NCBI GenBank assembly: GCA_914767715.1
Contig: OU612069.1
Span: forward strand, 5,394,001-5,458,000
Origin: Membranipora membranacea
Lineage: Eukaryota > Bryozoa > Gymnolaemata > Cheilostomatida > Membraniporidae
Direction of reading: 5' to 3'
Length of the DNA: 64,000 nt
Below are positions 1-24,011 of this stretch, piece by piece. The number at the start of each line of letters is the position of its first letter. Position 1 is the stretch's first letter. Both the position numbers and the translations under genes were made by a program. The notes below the pieces were generated by a model that worked only from the letters and a program-made list of their open reading frames with translations, ran no database searches and was not told where the DNA came from.

Positions 1-506
1 CTTTGGCTGGGTCTGTATGAATACCATCCTGATTAACGATATGGCCCAAAAACTCAACTTCCTGTTTGAGTAAATGTGTCTTAGACACTTTGATTTTTAG
101 ATTGGCTTTTTGCAGCCGCTCTAACATGGTATCCAACCTGGTCAGATGTGTTTCTTCATCTGAACTGATTGCCATTGCAATCCTTGTAACACTTTCTCCA
201 TCAACCTTTCGAAGGTGGCTGGAGCACCACACAATCCCATACCGAGTACACGCCATGTATAGACTCCGCTTTTGGTGCAAAAAGCTACCATTTCCTTAGC
301 GTCAGGGCTTAAGGAGCACTGCCAATAACCAGATAAAAGGTCAAATGTGCTAAAAAGAGTTGAACCTCTCAGTGCCTCTAGTGAGTCGTCAATACGTGGT
401 AGGGGTTGTGATGGAATATAATTTGCTTTATTTAGCTTGCGGTAGTCCTGGACAAACCGACTGGTTCCATCTTTCTTAGCTATCAGTAGAACAGGAGCAC
501 TATAAA
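1..506 (-). pseudogene. reverse transcriptase segment lacking the YxDD box
   Basis: Translating the minus strand gives typical gypsy RT blocks: AKKDGTSRFVQDYRKLN, then STFDLLSGYWQ, which includes the first catalytic Asp, then GAPATFERLMEKVLQGLQWQ. The following block, EETHLTRLDTMLERLQ, and then VEFLGHIVNQDGIHTDP, lie in another frame. The stretch that should hold the Y-x-D-D active site is missing at about 160-172, where the two blocks are joined directly. A further frameshift near 506 separates this part from the upstream pol ORF. Without the two YxDD aspartates no polymerase activity is expected. Whether a sequencing collapse explains it cannot be judged from one copy. Confidence 0.8.
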
Positions 507-2354
507 TGGTGACACTGTACGTTCAATGATGCCCTTTTTCAATAGTTCATCTACATGCTTTTCTATTTCTAGGTTAGCATGATATCCTACTCTATATGGA
601 GGAAGCCTGATTGGTTGGGTGCCAGGTTTGAGCGTGATTTCATGAGGAACCAGATCACAATAACCCATGTCATATGCATCCTTGGAAAACACATCCTGAT
701 ATTTGACGAGGAGTTGTCTCATCTTTGACTTACTGTCAACTGAGATATATTCAGGTAAGGTGTCGAATAGGGGTTTGACATGGTCTGGCAAGACCGATTC
801 TGAGTCAATGGTGACATCACAATTCTGGATGGTTGTGCCATTCCAGTCTAGTACCTCAGGTTCATGTATGTCAATAATGTTTCCATCAGTGAGGAAAGCT
901 ATTGGGGTGTCTTGGGCAATGTGGATGGCTTCTGCGGTTATGTTGGCAACTCTGAGTACCAAACACTCTTTCACGTAGCATCTTGATGCAATTAGATTGT
1001 ACGAATCGACTACTCTGAAGTTTGGCTCTATGAGTCCTCCGCCTTCTATGGTGGTGTGAGCATACATAGGTATAACTCTTTCTGAGTAGGCCTCAATGGT
1101 CACTGACCGAGCTGAGTAGCATGCACACGCTAGCCTGTCACCACTACTGTTCACTAGAGGTATAGATTGCTGTAGCATTCTGAGGTTCATTTCACTGAGG
1201 TCCAGTACACATCCAAATGCCACCAGAAAATCCATGCCAATGAAACCATTTTCAGTAATGTCAGCCACCTCTATAAGTCCTAGCAAGTTTTCACTGCCCA
1301 ACTTGACATTCACCTCATGCTTGCCATAACAAGATATAGGACTGCCAGTTGCAGTTTTACCCTTCGGTTTTCCAGGTTCACACTGACCATCTAGGATACC
1401 TAGCTTGATAGCATGCACTTTACTCAATATGGAGGTGGTAGCACCCGTGTCAAGCAAAAACACAGTTTTGTACCCATTTACCTCCACCGGTACATAAGGT
1501 GAGTATAAATCTGATCGCCGTATTCTTCTTACATCGATTAATTGATCATCAGAAGGATATGATTGCTGATATGGTAATACTTCTAATAATAAGTTCAGAG
1601 TTGTCTCCTCTTTTTCAAGAGGTAAACCTGATGCATGTAAATCAATCTTATCTGGTATAACATAACCTGGAGATGGACCTGTGTTGCTAGACTCCAATTC
1701 AAATTCTGCTAGCTTAGATCCCATCTCACTAACCATAGCAATGGCCGGTTCAATGTTTACTTTGTCAGACTGAGCGTGCTGCTGAACTACTGGGTTATCC
1801 ATATCAGGATCCACTAATCGACTACTGGAAGAGTCGTTCATACTGGGTACATGAAATCTGGTGACCTTTGCAGGACCACTATAAGGCAAAGTGAGTACCT
1901 GTATTACTCTTTTAACAATATTATTAGATTTCAATGAGGTGACCTCAAACATATCAGTTTTTGTCACTTCGTAGCCTTTTTGATACAATAACTCTGTGGG
2001 AGGTAAATCAATCTTATCTGGTATAACATAACCTGGAGATGGACCTGTGTTACTAGACTCCAATTCTAATTCTGCTAGCTTAGATCCCATCTCACTAACC
2101 ATAGCAATGGCCGGTTCAATGTTTACCTTTTTAGACTGAGCTCTCTGCTGAGATACTGAAGTACCAAGACTGTGATCAACTAATCGAGTCTTTGAAGTAT
2201 CATGTATACTAGGAATACAGAACTGTGTAACCTTTGCTGGTTCACTATATGGCAAGGTGAGTACCTGTATAACTCTTCTAACAATGTTAGCAGGTTTCAG
2301 TGAGGTGACCTCAAACATATCAGTTTTTGTCACATCATAGCCATGTTGATACAA
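483..2354 (-). CDS. pol N-terminal part: retroviral-type aspartic protease and RT start
   Basis: This is a 623-residue open frame. Residues 1 to about 245 are a linker made of two near-identical copies of a 122-residue block. The protease follows, with the catalytic motif FLLDTGATTSIL at about residue 303 and a flap/second conserved region ending IGMDFLVAFGCVLDL. The tail HEITLKPGTQPIRLPPYR is the usual lead-in to gypsy RT, before the frame breaks at VSPF. The frame overlaps the gag stop in the -1 register and stays open upstream of the reported start, so expression as a gag-pol frameshift product is likely. The given start is therefore probably not a real initiation codon. Confidence 0.85.
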   Translation of the reverse strand: MYQHGYDVTKTDMFEVTSLKPANIVRRVIQVLTLPYSEPAKVTQFCIPSIHDTSKTRLVDHSLGTSVSQQRAQSKKVNIEPAIAMVSEMGSKLAELELESSNTGPSPGYVIPDKIDLPPTELLYQKGYEVTKTDMFEVTSLKSNNIVKRVIQVLTLPYSGPAKVTRFHVPSMNDSSSSRLVDPDMDNPVVQQHAQSDKVNIEPAIAMVSEMGSKLAEFELESSNTGPSPGYVIPDKIDLHASGLPLEKEETTLNLLLEVLPYQQSYPSDDQLIDVRRIRRSDLYSPYVPVEVNGYKTVFLLDTGATTSILSKVHAIKLGILDGQCEPGKPKGKTATGSPISCYGKHEVNVKLGSENLLGLIEVADITENGFIGMDFLVAFGCVLDLSEMNLRMLQQSIPLVNSSGDRLACACYSARSVTIEAYSERVIPMYAHTTIEGGGLIEPNFRVVDSYNLIASRCYVKECLVLRVANITAEAIHIAQDTPIAFLTDGNIIDIHEPEVLDWNGTTIQNCDVTIDSESVLPDHVKPLFDTLPEYISVDSKSKMRQLLVKYQDVFSKDAYDMGYCDLVPHEITLKPGTQPIRLPPYRVGYHANLEIEKHVDELLKKGIIERTVSPFIVLLFY

Positions 2355-2370
2355 TAATTCCTTTGTTGGC
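1639..2370 (-). repeat. 366-bp in-frame tandem duplication within pol
   Basis: Two adjacent copies with a 366-bp period (122 codons) encode the same block. It runs from LLYQ.GY.VTKTDMFEVTSL to NTGPSPGYVIPDKIDL. The copies differ by scattered substitutions, so the duplication is not an assembly stutter and the frame has been kept. It lies just upstream of the protease. Confidence 0.9.
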
Positions 2371-2407
2371 TTTTCAGACAGTTTATGTTTCTGAGTCCCA
2401 TTCCCTA

Positions 2408-3793
2408 TTACTGCCTGATTGATTGTCCGGGAATGGGCAACCCGTTTCCCTGGTGCTCACACTTGTTATCAAAGTGGGGGCCTCCACAGTGTCGACAAGG
2501 CTGACACACATATGGCATATGAGCCGCACCACAGTGTTTACACGGTCGTGTTATTCTTGGTTGAGTACCAGCGGTTGGGATAGAAGGTGATACATTCTTT
2601 TGCTCTATTGTAGACAGTGCCACAACTGGCGAGGATCTAGGAGGCTGAGATATTTTACTCTGATTACGCCTGAAGGGCGAGTCATGACCGTACCATACAT
2701 CATGGATGGCAGCTCTCTGTACGGCCTCTTCAAGAGTTTTCGGGCACTCCCGATTCAGCTCATATTTGATATGTACACTGGGCAAGGAGCGAATGAAATT
2801 ACTGATGGTAATTTTCTCCCTTGTAAATTTGTCACAGTCATGATAGACAACTTCTACCATCTTCCTTATGTCATTGGCTAGGTCGGAGATGGACTCATGC
2901 TGCCCCTTTTTCCGGCTATCTAGCAACACTGTATATTTTTGCACCAATAAATGGTTACCATATCTGTTCTCTAATTTTTCAAATACTGTCCTGGAATCTG
3001 AGACCTGCTCATAGAGGATACACTCTTTAGCAGCACCAGTTAGGCACTGTTTAAGCCATAGAGTGATGATCTTCTCATCCTCCCAGCCGTTTAGCTCCAC
3101 ACATTCAGCAAACAACAGTTTGAATACGGTGAGATCACCAGAACCATCAAACTTAGGCAAGTCGCCAAGTGGTTTACAAGCTCTGGCTCTTCTTGGCAGG
3201 TCAACAACTGGAATTTCACATGGCCGTCTCCTAGGAGCAGGCACAGGACGCTGACTTGTAGAACTAGGTGCAAGAGTCTGATAAACGGTGTCAGGCTCTC
3301 TATGTATAGGCGATGACTGATGCTGATGGTCAGCACTAGCTAACCCAAATACTATGGATGACAGGTCAGTCATCCGTCTATCCATGTATTCCTGTATTTC
3401 TTTTGTATGTGCCTTATTTCTTTCCATGGCCGCCATCATCTCGCCATGATTCCGCTCAATGGAAGCTGATAAATTGGCTGACAGGTCCGTCAAACTGACA
3501 GTAGTGGATTGTTCAAATAAGCGACCTGGCTGAGGGCGGGTATCGTTAGCTCCTTGCCTCTGCCCAGCAAGCTTATGACTAGGTATCTGAACCTGTTCAG
3601 TTCTTTCCATAGCTGAGGCAAGCCAAGCGGGCTGCGATCTTCTAGTAGTCTGAGTTCTTGGCCGTGCTGACTGGCCTTGAGCGACTGGTCGATCGGTATT
3701 TGATGCCATTGTTTGTTTGCTTTTAGATTTTGCTGAGTCCGCACCAACGATAACCTCCGTTCCTTTGTAATTATGCCCACCCGAGGACGCCAA
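2408..3793 (-). CDS. gag polyprotein with two CX2CX3HX4C zinc knuckles
   Basis: This is a 461-residue intact frame. The N-terminus is basic and Gln/Ser-rich. The central capsid-like part (about 210-370) contains LPKFDGSGDLTVFKLLFAEC and LKQCLTGAAKECIL, the usual retrotransposon gag fold signature. The C-terminus has two knuckles, CKHCGAAHMPYVC and CRHCGGPHFDNKC. Gag would package the element RNA. The knuckle spacing C-x2-C-x3-H-x4-C differs from the retroviral C-x2-C-x4-H-x4-C and is also seen in BEL/Pao elements, but the pol sequence points to Ty3/gypsy. It ends at a TAA that lies inside the pol frame (-1). Confidence 0.88.
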   Translation of the reverse strand: MASSGGHNYKGTEVIVGADSAKSKSKQTMASNTDRPVAQGQSARPRTQTTRRSQPAWLASAMERTEQVQIPSHKLAGQRQGANDTRPQPGRLFEQSTTVSLTDLSANLSASIERNHGEMMAAMERNKAHTKEIQEYMDRRMTDLSSIVFGLASADHQHQSSPIHREPDTVYQTLAPSSTSQRPVPAPRRRPCEIPVVDLPRRARACKPLGDLPKFDGSGDLTVFKLLFAECVELNGWEDEKIITLWLKQCLTGAAKECILYEQVSDSRTVFEKLENRYGNHLLVQKYTVLLDSRKKGQHESISDLANDIRKMVEVVYHDCDKFTREKITISNFIRSLPSVHIKYELNRECPKTLEEAVQRAAIHDVWYGHDSPFRRNQSKISQPPRSSPVVALSTIEQKNVSPSIPTAGTQPRITRPCKHCGAAHMPYVCQPCRHCGGPHFDNKCEHQGNGLPIPGQSIRQ

Positions 3794-3953
3794 TGGCTGT
3801 GGTACGGGAAATCTCGAAAGGGTGGAACACCTGGCCGTTACCGGGCTAGGGTTTGGTTCTCAGGCTAACGGTATCTAGCTAACCAAACTCACCATGAATG
3901 AGCCGAGAGAGGATAACTCCTGGGTAGAGAATTCCTGGATAGCTATCTTCAGC

Positions 3954-4224
3954 CTAGAGAGGGTCGTACTGGTGGCAAAGCCAACCTAGCAGAGCTGTTT
4001 CCTGAGGGTCGTACTGGTGGCAAAGCCAACCTAGCAGAGCTGTTTACTGAGGGTCGTACTGGTGGCAAAGCCAACCTAGCAGAGCTGTTTACTGAGGGTC
4101 GTACTGGTGGCAAAGCCAACCTAGCAGAGCTGTTTACTGAGGGTCGTACTGGTGGCAAAGCCAACCTAGCAGAGCTGTTTACTGAGGGTCTTACTGGTGG
4201 CAAAGCCAACCTAGCAGAGCTGGT
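3954..4224 (-). repeat. 45-bp tandem repeat in the retrotransposon leader
   Basis: About six copies of a 45-bp unit beginning gagggtcgtactggtggcaa lie between the candidate LTR and gag. Because 45 is a multiple of three, the array keeps a long frame open (repeated ALPPVRPSVNSSARL), but it has no independent sign of coding. It is probably part of the untranslated leader. Confidence 0.9.
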
Positions 4225-4250
4225 GTCTCGAGTAGCTTACAAGCGGAGCT

Positions 4251-4596
4251 TGTAGCGGGTGCATTTATATCTGATAGTATACGTTGCGAAGCGGGATGTA
4301 CCCTGACCTTGCCCTCTGAGCAGATTGAGCGGGACGCACCCGCAACCTGGACTGTGTAGCCTTAGCTATATGAGGTGTATTGACTATATATTCAGACCGG
4401 ACACTGAAACGCACTTCCCGGGAGTAATATTGGAAATGCGATAGACTGTCTGTGATAATACTGTAAGACGGTGCAGCCGTCTTAATATTGAGTTCCATGT
4501 CGATAATTGCTAAGATTAAATGTGTATAGAATATATATTTATGATGTCCGTGAGATTGCTTCTGCAATAAATATATATATGTTGAAGCCGTCTACA
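4251..4596 (-). repeat. candidate long terminal repeat
   Basis: On the minus strand this 346-bp stretch starts TGTAGACGG and ends CCGCTACA, giving TGTAG...CTACA inverted ends. It sits directly upstream of the leader and gag. An AT-rich run of TATATATA lies near the start. The partner LTR is outside the window, so the boundaries rest on the TG/CA ends only. I did not find a clear tRNA primer-binding site next to it. Confidence 0.45.
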
Positions 4597-7500
4597 TGAT
4601 ATTGATAATATAATATGTTCCAGTTTAAATCAGGGTAGATAACCCTTTTCACATCAGAATGACTCTGTTTGACTTTGAATATTCTATATTTAGAATATTC
4701 AAAATTAGTAGGCATGATACATCCATTATAATAGCAGACAGCAAGAGTTGTCCCCTCAATAATGCGTGTTACTGGGCTCGCTTCATTATTTATAGCCTCA
4801 AAACTACCTCAATGTCATACAAATTCCGAATAGAACAAATTCTCACTTACATGTACATCTGTGAAGTCTGGACAGTACGAAAAATAGAAAATTTGTTACA
4901 ACAACAACAGTTACCATGCTGTATCCGGTGTAGACTGAAACTCTATTCAATTCATAAGATATATGCTGTCTGGCTTTCGAAACCCCCACACTCTAGTTGA
5001 TTACATGGTCCACTGGCGCCAGACTGTCTGGCCCCTAATTTGTATCACTACTCTGAAATTAAAACACTTTGACTTTGTTCACTTCACAAGATTTGTTGAT
5101 AAAATACAAATTTCGGAGTTGAAATTGAGGATTCTTATTCCTAAAATGTATTAAGATTTGATTCATTATTTATGATTGGTAATCTGGGAAGGTGAAAAGA
5201 GCATTTATAGGTTTGCGCATCAATATCCTGGGCAAATCACTAAAGTGCAATGAGATGAAGTGATTCACTCATTTTGCCAAATTTATCAACCCAAAAAAAC
5301 AGTGAATGTGCTGCATAATAGACTGTAGTGACTGACAATAGCAAATGAAATCCAATTGTGACTCAGTGTTGAAGGTCACACTCTTGTGATTGGTGTAACA
5401 GATTGAGATTGCTCAAAAAGTGTTTGGTAAGTCATAAAAGTTGCTTGCTGAAATTTTTTTTATTTCATTTCTTTATTTTTATATATTTCAGTAAATTCAC
5501 AATTATTGTTGTTTGTTGAACACTCATGGTGTGGCGGTGGTGGATTGCATTGATGTTGATCCAGTGGCTGTGTTTATTGAGTGGAATCCAGTCATGTATA
5601 CATTATAATACATCATAACTTGGTTTGTTTGTTTCACATTGGCCTGAATCATTTTTTTATTCATAAATTTTGTAAATGGGACTAACCTAACTCTAAGACT
5701 AAGTTAGTTAAAGTTAGTGTAGTCGTTCTGTTCTGAGAAAGTCAGCTGACAACAGAGTAGTAGTGTAATACTTACTCCATTTGCCTGAGTCTTACTAGAC
5801 CTAGTAAAGTGAGGACAATAATAATTTACATGAATGACACTGTGACCGTCTGTCTGATCACCAGGAACCCTGTTTGTGTACGAGTTAAAAAAAGGAACAA
5901 ACGGTACTTGGTACTTGCCGGCATGATCACCGCTTCATAGATTTGAATGCTCAGGTAATGTGGCACTCTGTTTGTATGTAATCCGTTCCAAGTTCAGGAT
6001 ACCGGTTTCACCACCATGGTGAGAGTCAGGGTTCGCAAGCCAGTGGGACAGAGTAGTTCGGCCTGTGGTACCTGTACCTACTCTGTAGGCTTCTACAAAG
6101 AATTTAGAGGCTCCCAAGCAAACCAATGCCAGATGGTGATGGAATTCATTTAGTTAATGGACCAGATTGGAGGAGAAAATGTATCGCTACAGACACATGG
6201 GCTGCTACTACTATCTATCAAGTTAGGCTTCCAAACCGTCAATTGAAATCCATTTCTTTTGATTCTGACCATGTATGTTTGATGGTAGAATATACACTGT
6301 GTATATTTTTGTGCGTTTGAGCAGATAGGGTTCTCTCAAATAATCAAAATTAACGATCTTGTGATGTGCTTTCCAAGAGGACAATGAGTCATCACCTAAG
6401 CTACGTGATGATTTGGTTCCATATGTATGTCATTGTAGATCTAAACTGATGCGAACTTTTACAATATCTTACCCAATTCGGTCTAAAGGGCTCACCTTGA
6501 TCCCTGATGATATTAACATATTTCTCATCTTTAGGGTATTTCCAGCAGCCTTTGGTGGAAAATCAAGTTAGTGGAGTCTAGCGTGTTGCAAAGTGGTTCA
6601 ATGCATAGCTTTCTGGGACATCAATATCCGTTCAGTTTCATTTGATCGTTGCTCTTTGTTCATCAAGTAGCCTATATACTTGGGATTCAGCTATTTTTCG
6701 TTATTTTGTCATACATTTTTAGATTTCACAATGGTAGCAGGTTGTTCTTAATTTGAATAGCAGATTTCAATTTAATGCCCTAGCTCCATTCATATATGGT
6801 GGGGCCAGTAGAAGAATTATTTGTTTTTTTTGCTGATTGTTTGGATAGGAGTGAGAAACAAGGAAGAATTAATTATATCACACTTGTGCTGATATATGCA
6901 AATATGGTGGTGGTCTCTATTCATAGAATCCACGTTGGTAATATTCATTCTGTGAGATTTGGAATCATGATCATGCACTCCGTACATCACTGGTGATGGT
7001 AGCCATCTTCAAGCCATTGCTATGGATATCAGATTCAAGATTCAGCTCTATTTAAATTCACCGCTGAAAATTATCGTGGTGTCTCGTTCCTCTTGCTCCA
7101 TGTAATGCAATACCTCTGATGCCGTTACTAAAAAAGACCCATGAACCACAAAATTTTCATATCCTCACTTTTGGTTGAAAGTCCTACAGACAGACCATTG
7201 TATATGCTGCAAATATGTTGCTGCCAGGTGGCTTGGAATCTATAGCATTGATATGATTTCTAACCAAAATGCCCAAGTTTAGCTGATTGCTAGTCGACAC
7301 TGTTGCTGATGTGATTCAGTCCATGTGCTCACGAAGTAAGGATATATCAGGTCGACTGGCAAAGATTAATTACTTGTCTTATGATCTCACTGGTCTCAGA
7401 TTTGATATGCATGTCATGATTATTTTCAACTAAAAGCTAGTGGTGTCTCACCATGAAGCCAGGAGTTGCCAGTTAAGTAACCTTAGACATGGTCAAAAGA

Positions 7501-8296
7501 TTCTGTCAATACATAAGGCTTAACTAGGTTGGTACCCTACACTCCTCAAGTGAATTCTGAAAGAACAGCCATGTTTGAGTTGTAGTCTGGGTTATCGTTT
7601 CGTTATAACTTTTTTAAAGTCATTATAATATAATTTCTTAAAAATAGATGTTGGAGGTCTTACGCTCAATTGTTTCTCTTCATGTGCGAACTATTTAAAT
7701 ATTCTCAGCAAAGGACTCCCTCTAAGCACAAGACCAGAGTACTTTGAAAGAAGGGGATATCACCGCAATGTCTTGCTAATTTTAGCGATTGAGATCACCC
7801 AGGTTTTGCCACCTTGTAGCAGAGGCAAAATTTTCTATGTTTGCTACAGTGAGCATACTAGCTGCATTGCGTATGATGTGTAATATTGCCCTGGGAGTCT
7901 GTCAAGACTTTTATTTGAGTGGATTAGACTGTATGTCGGCATCTGTGTTTTGATTTGAGACTAGATTTTTATAGATTTCTTTGTATGAAATTATTTGAAC
8001 AATCAATGAATAAGGGAGCCTACTTCACGTTGAACATTGTGTACTTTCTTGTGTCTCTTTATGGCTGAGATCTTGTAATTCTATTGTTTTGCCACTTTGT
8101 GAGTTGCCTTGTAATCTCAAATCCACAAGACTCATGATGAAGTGATGATTCATTTTTATTTCACTGACCATAAAAGTGTGGATGATAGTATTTGACAGTT
8201 TGAATGCCAGCCATTTCTATTATTCAGCAGCTATATTTGTGTGGATGCACAATTATGAGTATCATTTATGATTTGCCTCAATTTCATAACATCAGC
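4597..8296. other. non-coding DNA, no gene seen
   Basis: This is AT-rich sequence with only short open frames and no recognisable protein, RNA or tandem array. It lies between the retrotransposon and the upstream region of the Smad gene. It may hold distal regulatory DNA or untranslated first exons of Smad, but nothing in the sequence marks them. Confidence 0.5.
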
Positions 8297-8460
8297 AAAT
8301 GGACAGGTTGCTACTAGATCAAGTTGAATTCAACTGCCTGCATTCCAGTTGCTCCATGCCACTGGTCAAGTCGCAGGTGACCAGTGGACCGGCAGCAACT
8401 CCCAATGGTCTAGGTTGCTACTGACCAACAGTCACTTGATGCCCCGACCTTCTGGCCCCA
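8297..8460 (+). repeat. dispersed repeat with ctagatcaa / gcctgcattccagttg core
   Basis: The core, ctagatcaagttgaattcaa followed by ctgcctgcattccagttg, recurs inverted at 41178-41270 and in shorter palindromic form at 12964-13030. It is a dispersed MITE or SINE-like unit of unknown class. The right half here is rich in short inverted pieces (ccactggtca / tgaccagtgg). Confidence 0.55.
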
Positions 8461-10780
8461 CCGGTCACACATCTGGATTATGACATTAATAAATCATTTA
8501 TCATATTTCCAATAGTGTCGGTGACATTTGAAGTGGCCTACATGAGTCATCAATCTTATGGAAGAAGCACACTCTACCCTTTTGTCTGTCAGATTTTGCT
8601 AACATTGTTCAGCGTGTAATTTGAAAGTTAATGATCAGTTAGAGCTTACAGACTGTCTGCAGCATTATCAACGGTTACTGTTGGTCGGTTGGAGACATGC
8701 TTGTATTTAAGGTGTGCAACATACAGTCAGGGTGTATGCAGTTTCCTGGTTCCGTGCTGTCTGGATCTGATGATCAATCAGACCCTATATCACTGTATTA
8801 ATGTAGTGATTATGAACAGCAGTTCTCAAACGCATTTCATTTAAGCATTTCATTTGGCGCTGTGCAATATAATGCCCTGAATTTATGTCCTATGTGCACT
8901 GTTGAGCACTTTGGATACAAATTGTACCCAATTAAAGAACTACAGTGCTTTCTTCCAAGCTTGGGTACTCTACACTTTTTGGTGAGAGACTGTTGGGGGT
9001 ACTAGGTGTTGTCCCACATACAGCCCCCAACATGCATCTTGAGCGCAAAAGCTATCCACACTGATACTCATTAGTGGCACTTAATGATGTTTCATTAGTG
9101 ATTCTGTGATCTATTTGAGCTAGTTTTTGGGAGTTTTTTTTAGAGATTGTAGCTCATGATTTCATTGTTTGACTCTTCGTTCATTGTTGATTGCTTAGGG
9201 TGGTGTCAGGGTATTCCACCCTAAACTGTTCTTTGACCACAATTTCATCCTCAATGTCTGTCTGATTTTCATATCTGCACAGCTGGACTATTGTTTTAAT
9301 ATCTTTATCTTGACTGTCAGGGTTTGGTTATTGCCACCAGGTCTTGCCCTGTGTTTATGAGTTGACCTTGCCCTTTGTGAGCTCGCTTCAGTTTAAGACT
9401 AGGCCGCTGTCACATTTAGACAGGCTTACATAATGTCACGGCATACTCTTGATGCTCTGAGATGAGCACCTAGAAAAAGTTTGTCGGCCTGGAATGATTT
9501 AATTTCCTCTCGACATCGTGTGAGGTTTGTCGCTCAAAATCACCTGAAGACGTGATTAGGGAATTACTCAATGGGCTGCAGGAATTTCATTTCCTTGCAA
9601 AGCATGGCTTTTGTTTAGACGGCTGAGCGTTTTGTGTTGGCTTGAGGCTAGACACTACACCTGGGACCTTAATACTTCCAGATTTAGCTGCCAGTAGCTG
9701 CCAAGAATAAGACCAGTGTGTGTGACCTGATCTGAAAGTGACCTAGACATGTTTTATGGATAGTGTTGGTTTGCCACAAGTCTGGTTATTGCGGTGATCA
9801 ACTAATTGGCCCACTTTCTTCTTGTTCCTGTTGTTGAGAAAAGGCAATGTTCTGCTGGAACTTCATAGGACTTCTTGGTTTCATGGAGATCTAGCTGCCC
9901 GTAGCATCTTGATTTTTTGTTGTTTCTCTACGACTGCACTTCGCTGAGTTTGTGCTCATCACCTTGCTTCCTTTGTACAGGAGCTCATTATAAGCTTTTT
10001 ATTTGATAACCATCTCACATTATAATCCCTTACTTCAATGGCTTTGTCATAAAGAGTTTTAACTTTGGCTGCAGGCTATCACTCATTCTTTTTAGCTCGG
10101 TGCAAAACGATAAATTTACACCATTAGCCAACTATGTCACTGTTTGGTGCAATAAAAAGCTTCAGTTTACAAATGGATTTTAGAGTTGGAAGTATTTCAA
10201 CGCTATTTGATGCTGTCCTCTTTGGCATTCTGCAAATAGTCCGATGTGTTCTGTAAAGGGATTCTGTGTAGCTAGTTTAGTTTAGTCTAGTTGATTGTTC
10301 TGACAGATTTGAGTATTGACAGATTATTCTTGCAGGCTTTTAAATTTGTCATTTTTTGCCTTTTTAATCTGATATGCCAAGGATTGGTGGACTGCAGCTG
10401 TTTGTGATTCACCATTAACCGAGTTGCAGGATCAGTAAGCTCTTCTATTGTTGACAGCTCTGTTGAATAGGGAGGGGGAAGACCATCCATTGACCACGCA
10501 CAAGTCAGCTAGGCCCTTCCAGATCTTGCAGCATTGATAATCATGAGCTGCGGTTCGTGGTGTGGATGATGGTGATTACTACCGTATCACCCCTATAGCT
10601 TGTTTGAGGAGGACACATTATCATCTAAAAGAATATATAAATCTTTTGGCGGAAAAGTTCTGTGTTGACTGTAAACAAAGTTGGAACATTTAATACTATT
10701 AAGACTTACAGTTGTAATTTCATTTTCTCACTGCACAAACCACAGAACAACAGTCCCAGCAAATCATCACCCTCTTGGTC
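8461..10780. other. non-coding DNA upstream of Smad
   Basis: No coding exon, RNA or array is visible. Given its position directly 5' of the Smad coding exons it is a fair candidate for promoter, untranslated exon or enhancer sequence, but I see no motif that fixes a start of transcription. Confidence 0.45.
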
Positions 10781-10872
10781 TTTCAATTAGACAAGACCGC
10801 TCCCAAATCGTTCACTCAGAATGCGGATAGTTCCATCAATGAGTGAACGATGCTTGAACGAGACCCTAGCAG
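10781..10872. repeat. short hairpin repeat, related copy near 26.7 kb
   Basis: The inverted pieces cgttcactca (10809) and tgagtgaacg (10840) form a hairpin around gaatgcggatagttccatca. A diverged relative lies at about 26694-26785 (attagacaa...cactcagaatgc..tagttc.atc..tgag). It is a small dispersed hairpin element. Confidence 0.5.
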
Positions 10873-10944
10873 CTATCACTCACTCATTGCGTGAGCAATC
10901 TGACTGCAACTATGGCTTTTTTTAATTTAAAGACCCCTGGTAAT

Positions 10945-11092
10945 ATGATTTAGGCTGTGACTACACACGCCGTATTTTCCATCGGGCACTTTCAGTACGA
11001 TCAGTGGCACTTTCAGTACGATAAGGATTGGGCAGCTAATTTCATGTTTCCTAATGCTATGGAAAATAGGGCATGTGTAGCCAGACTTTTAA
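10945..11092. mobile_element. MITE just upstream of the Smad start
   Basis: Imperfect terminal inverted repeats (ggctgtgactacacacgccg...ttttccat versus atggaaaa...catgtgtagccagac) bracket about 150 bp. Inside is a direct repeat of gcactttcagtacgat (two copies). It ends about 40 bp upstream of a good splice acceptor and about 100 bp before the Smad ATG. It has no coding capacity. Confidence 0.65.
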
Positions 11093-11134
11093 GCTAGGCT
11101 GGTAGTATAAAACTTATTTTCGTTTCTCCAACAG

Positions 11135-23722
<12,588 letters not shown>

Positions 23723-23727
23723 CACTG

Positions 23728-23795
23728 ATGACGTGATATACTATTGCATGTATATCTCTGATCGATAGAGAGTGAATTAATTCACTTAGCTTGAG
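23728..23795 (-). repeat. CACACTGAT-family fragment
   Basis: It reads cacactgatgacgtgatata and continues ctattgcatgtatatctctgatcgatagag, the inverse of the right end of the 20412-20632 MITE. It directly follows the 150-bp array, so the MITE may have been cut by the array expansion. Confidence 0.6.
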
Positions 23796-24011
23796 TGCAG
23801 CTGAAATTCAGTATTAAGGAGACGTATGGATGATTACCCAAACTCTTGGATATAAACTTATCATTTACTCATTCTTTGTTAGAATATTCTAATTTATATT
23901 TAGAAAATCTTATATCACCTTTTAACAGTTTTAGAAGAGCATTTAGCACATGTTTTTGACAAGAAAAGTGACATCGAAACTGTGTATTGCTAGCCTAAGC
24001 TCAGAAAAGAG

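Larger units (their letters stand above)
1..4596 (-). mobile_element. Ty3/gypsy-like LTR retrotransposon, 5' part, damaged
   Basis: Read on the minus strand from 4596 downwards, the order is candidate LTR, a 45-bp repeat leader, gag with two zinc knuckles, then pol with an aspartic protease and the start of reverse transcriptase. The left window edge removes RNase H, integrase and the second LTR. The gag-protease-RT order and the RT lead-in sequence fit Ty3/gypsy. The RT part carries frameshifts and lacks its YxDD box, so this copy is very probably dead. No host gene overlaps it. Confidence 0.9.

Noticed and set aside
3949-4209. 86-residue minus-strand ORF of ALPPVRPSVNSSARL repeats
   Set aside because: It is the translation of the 45-bp leader repeat; the period is a multiple of three, so it stays open by chance.
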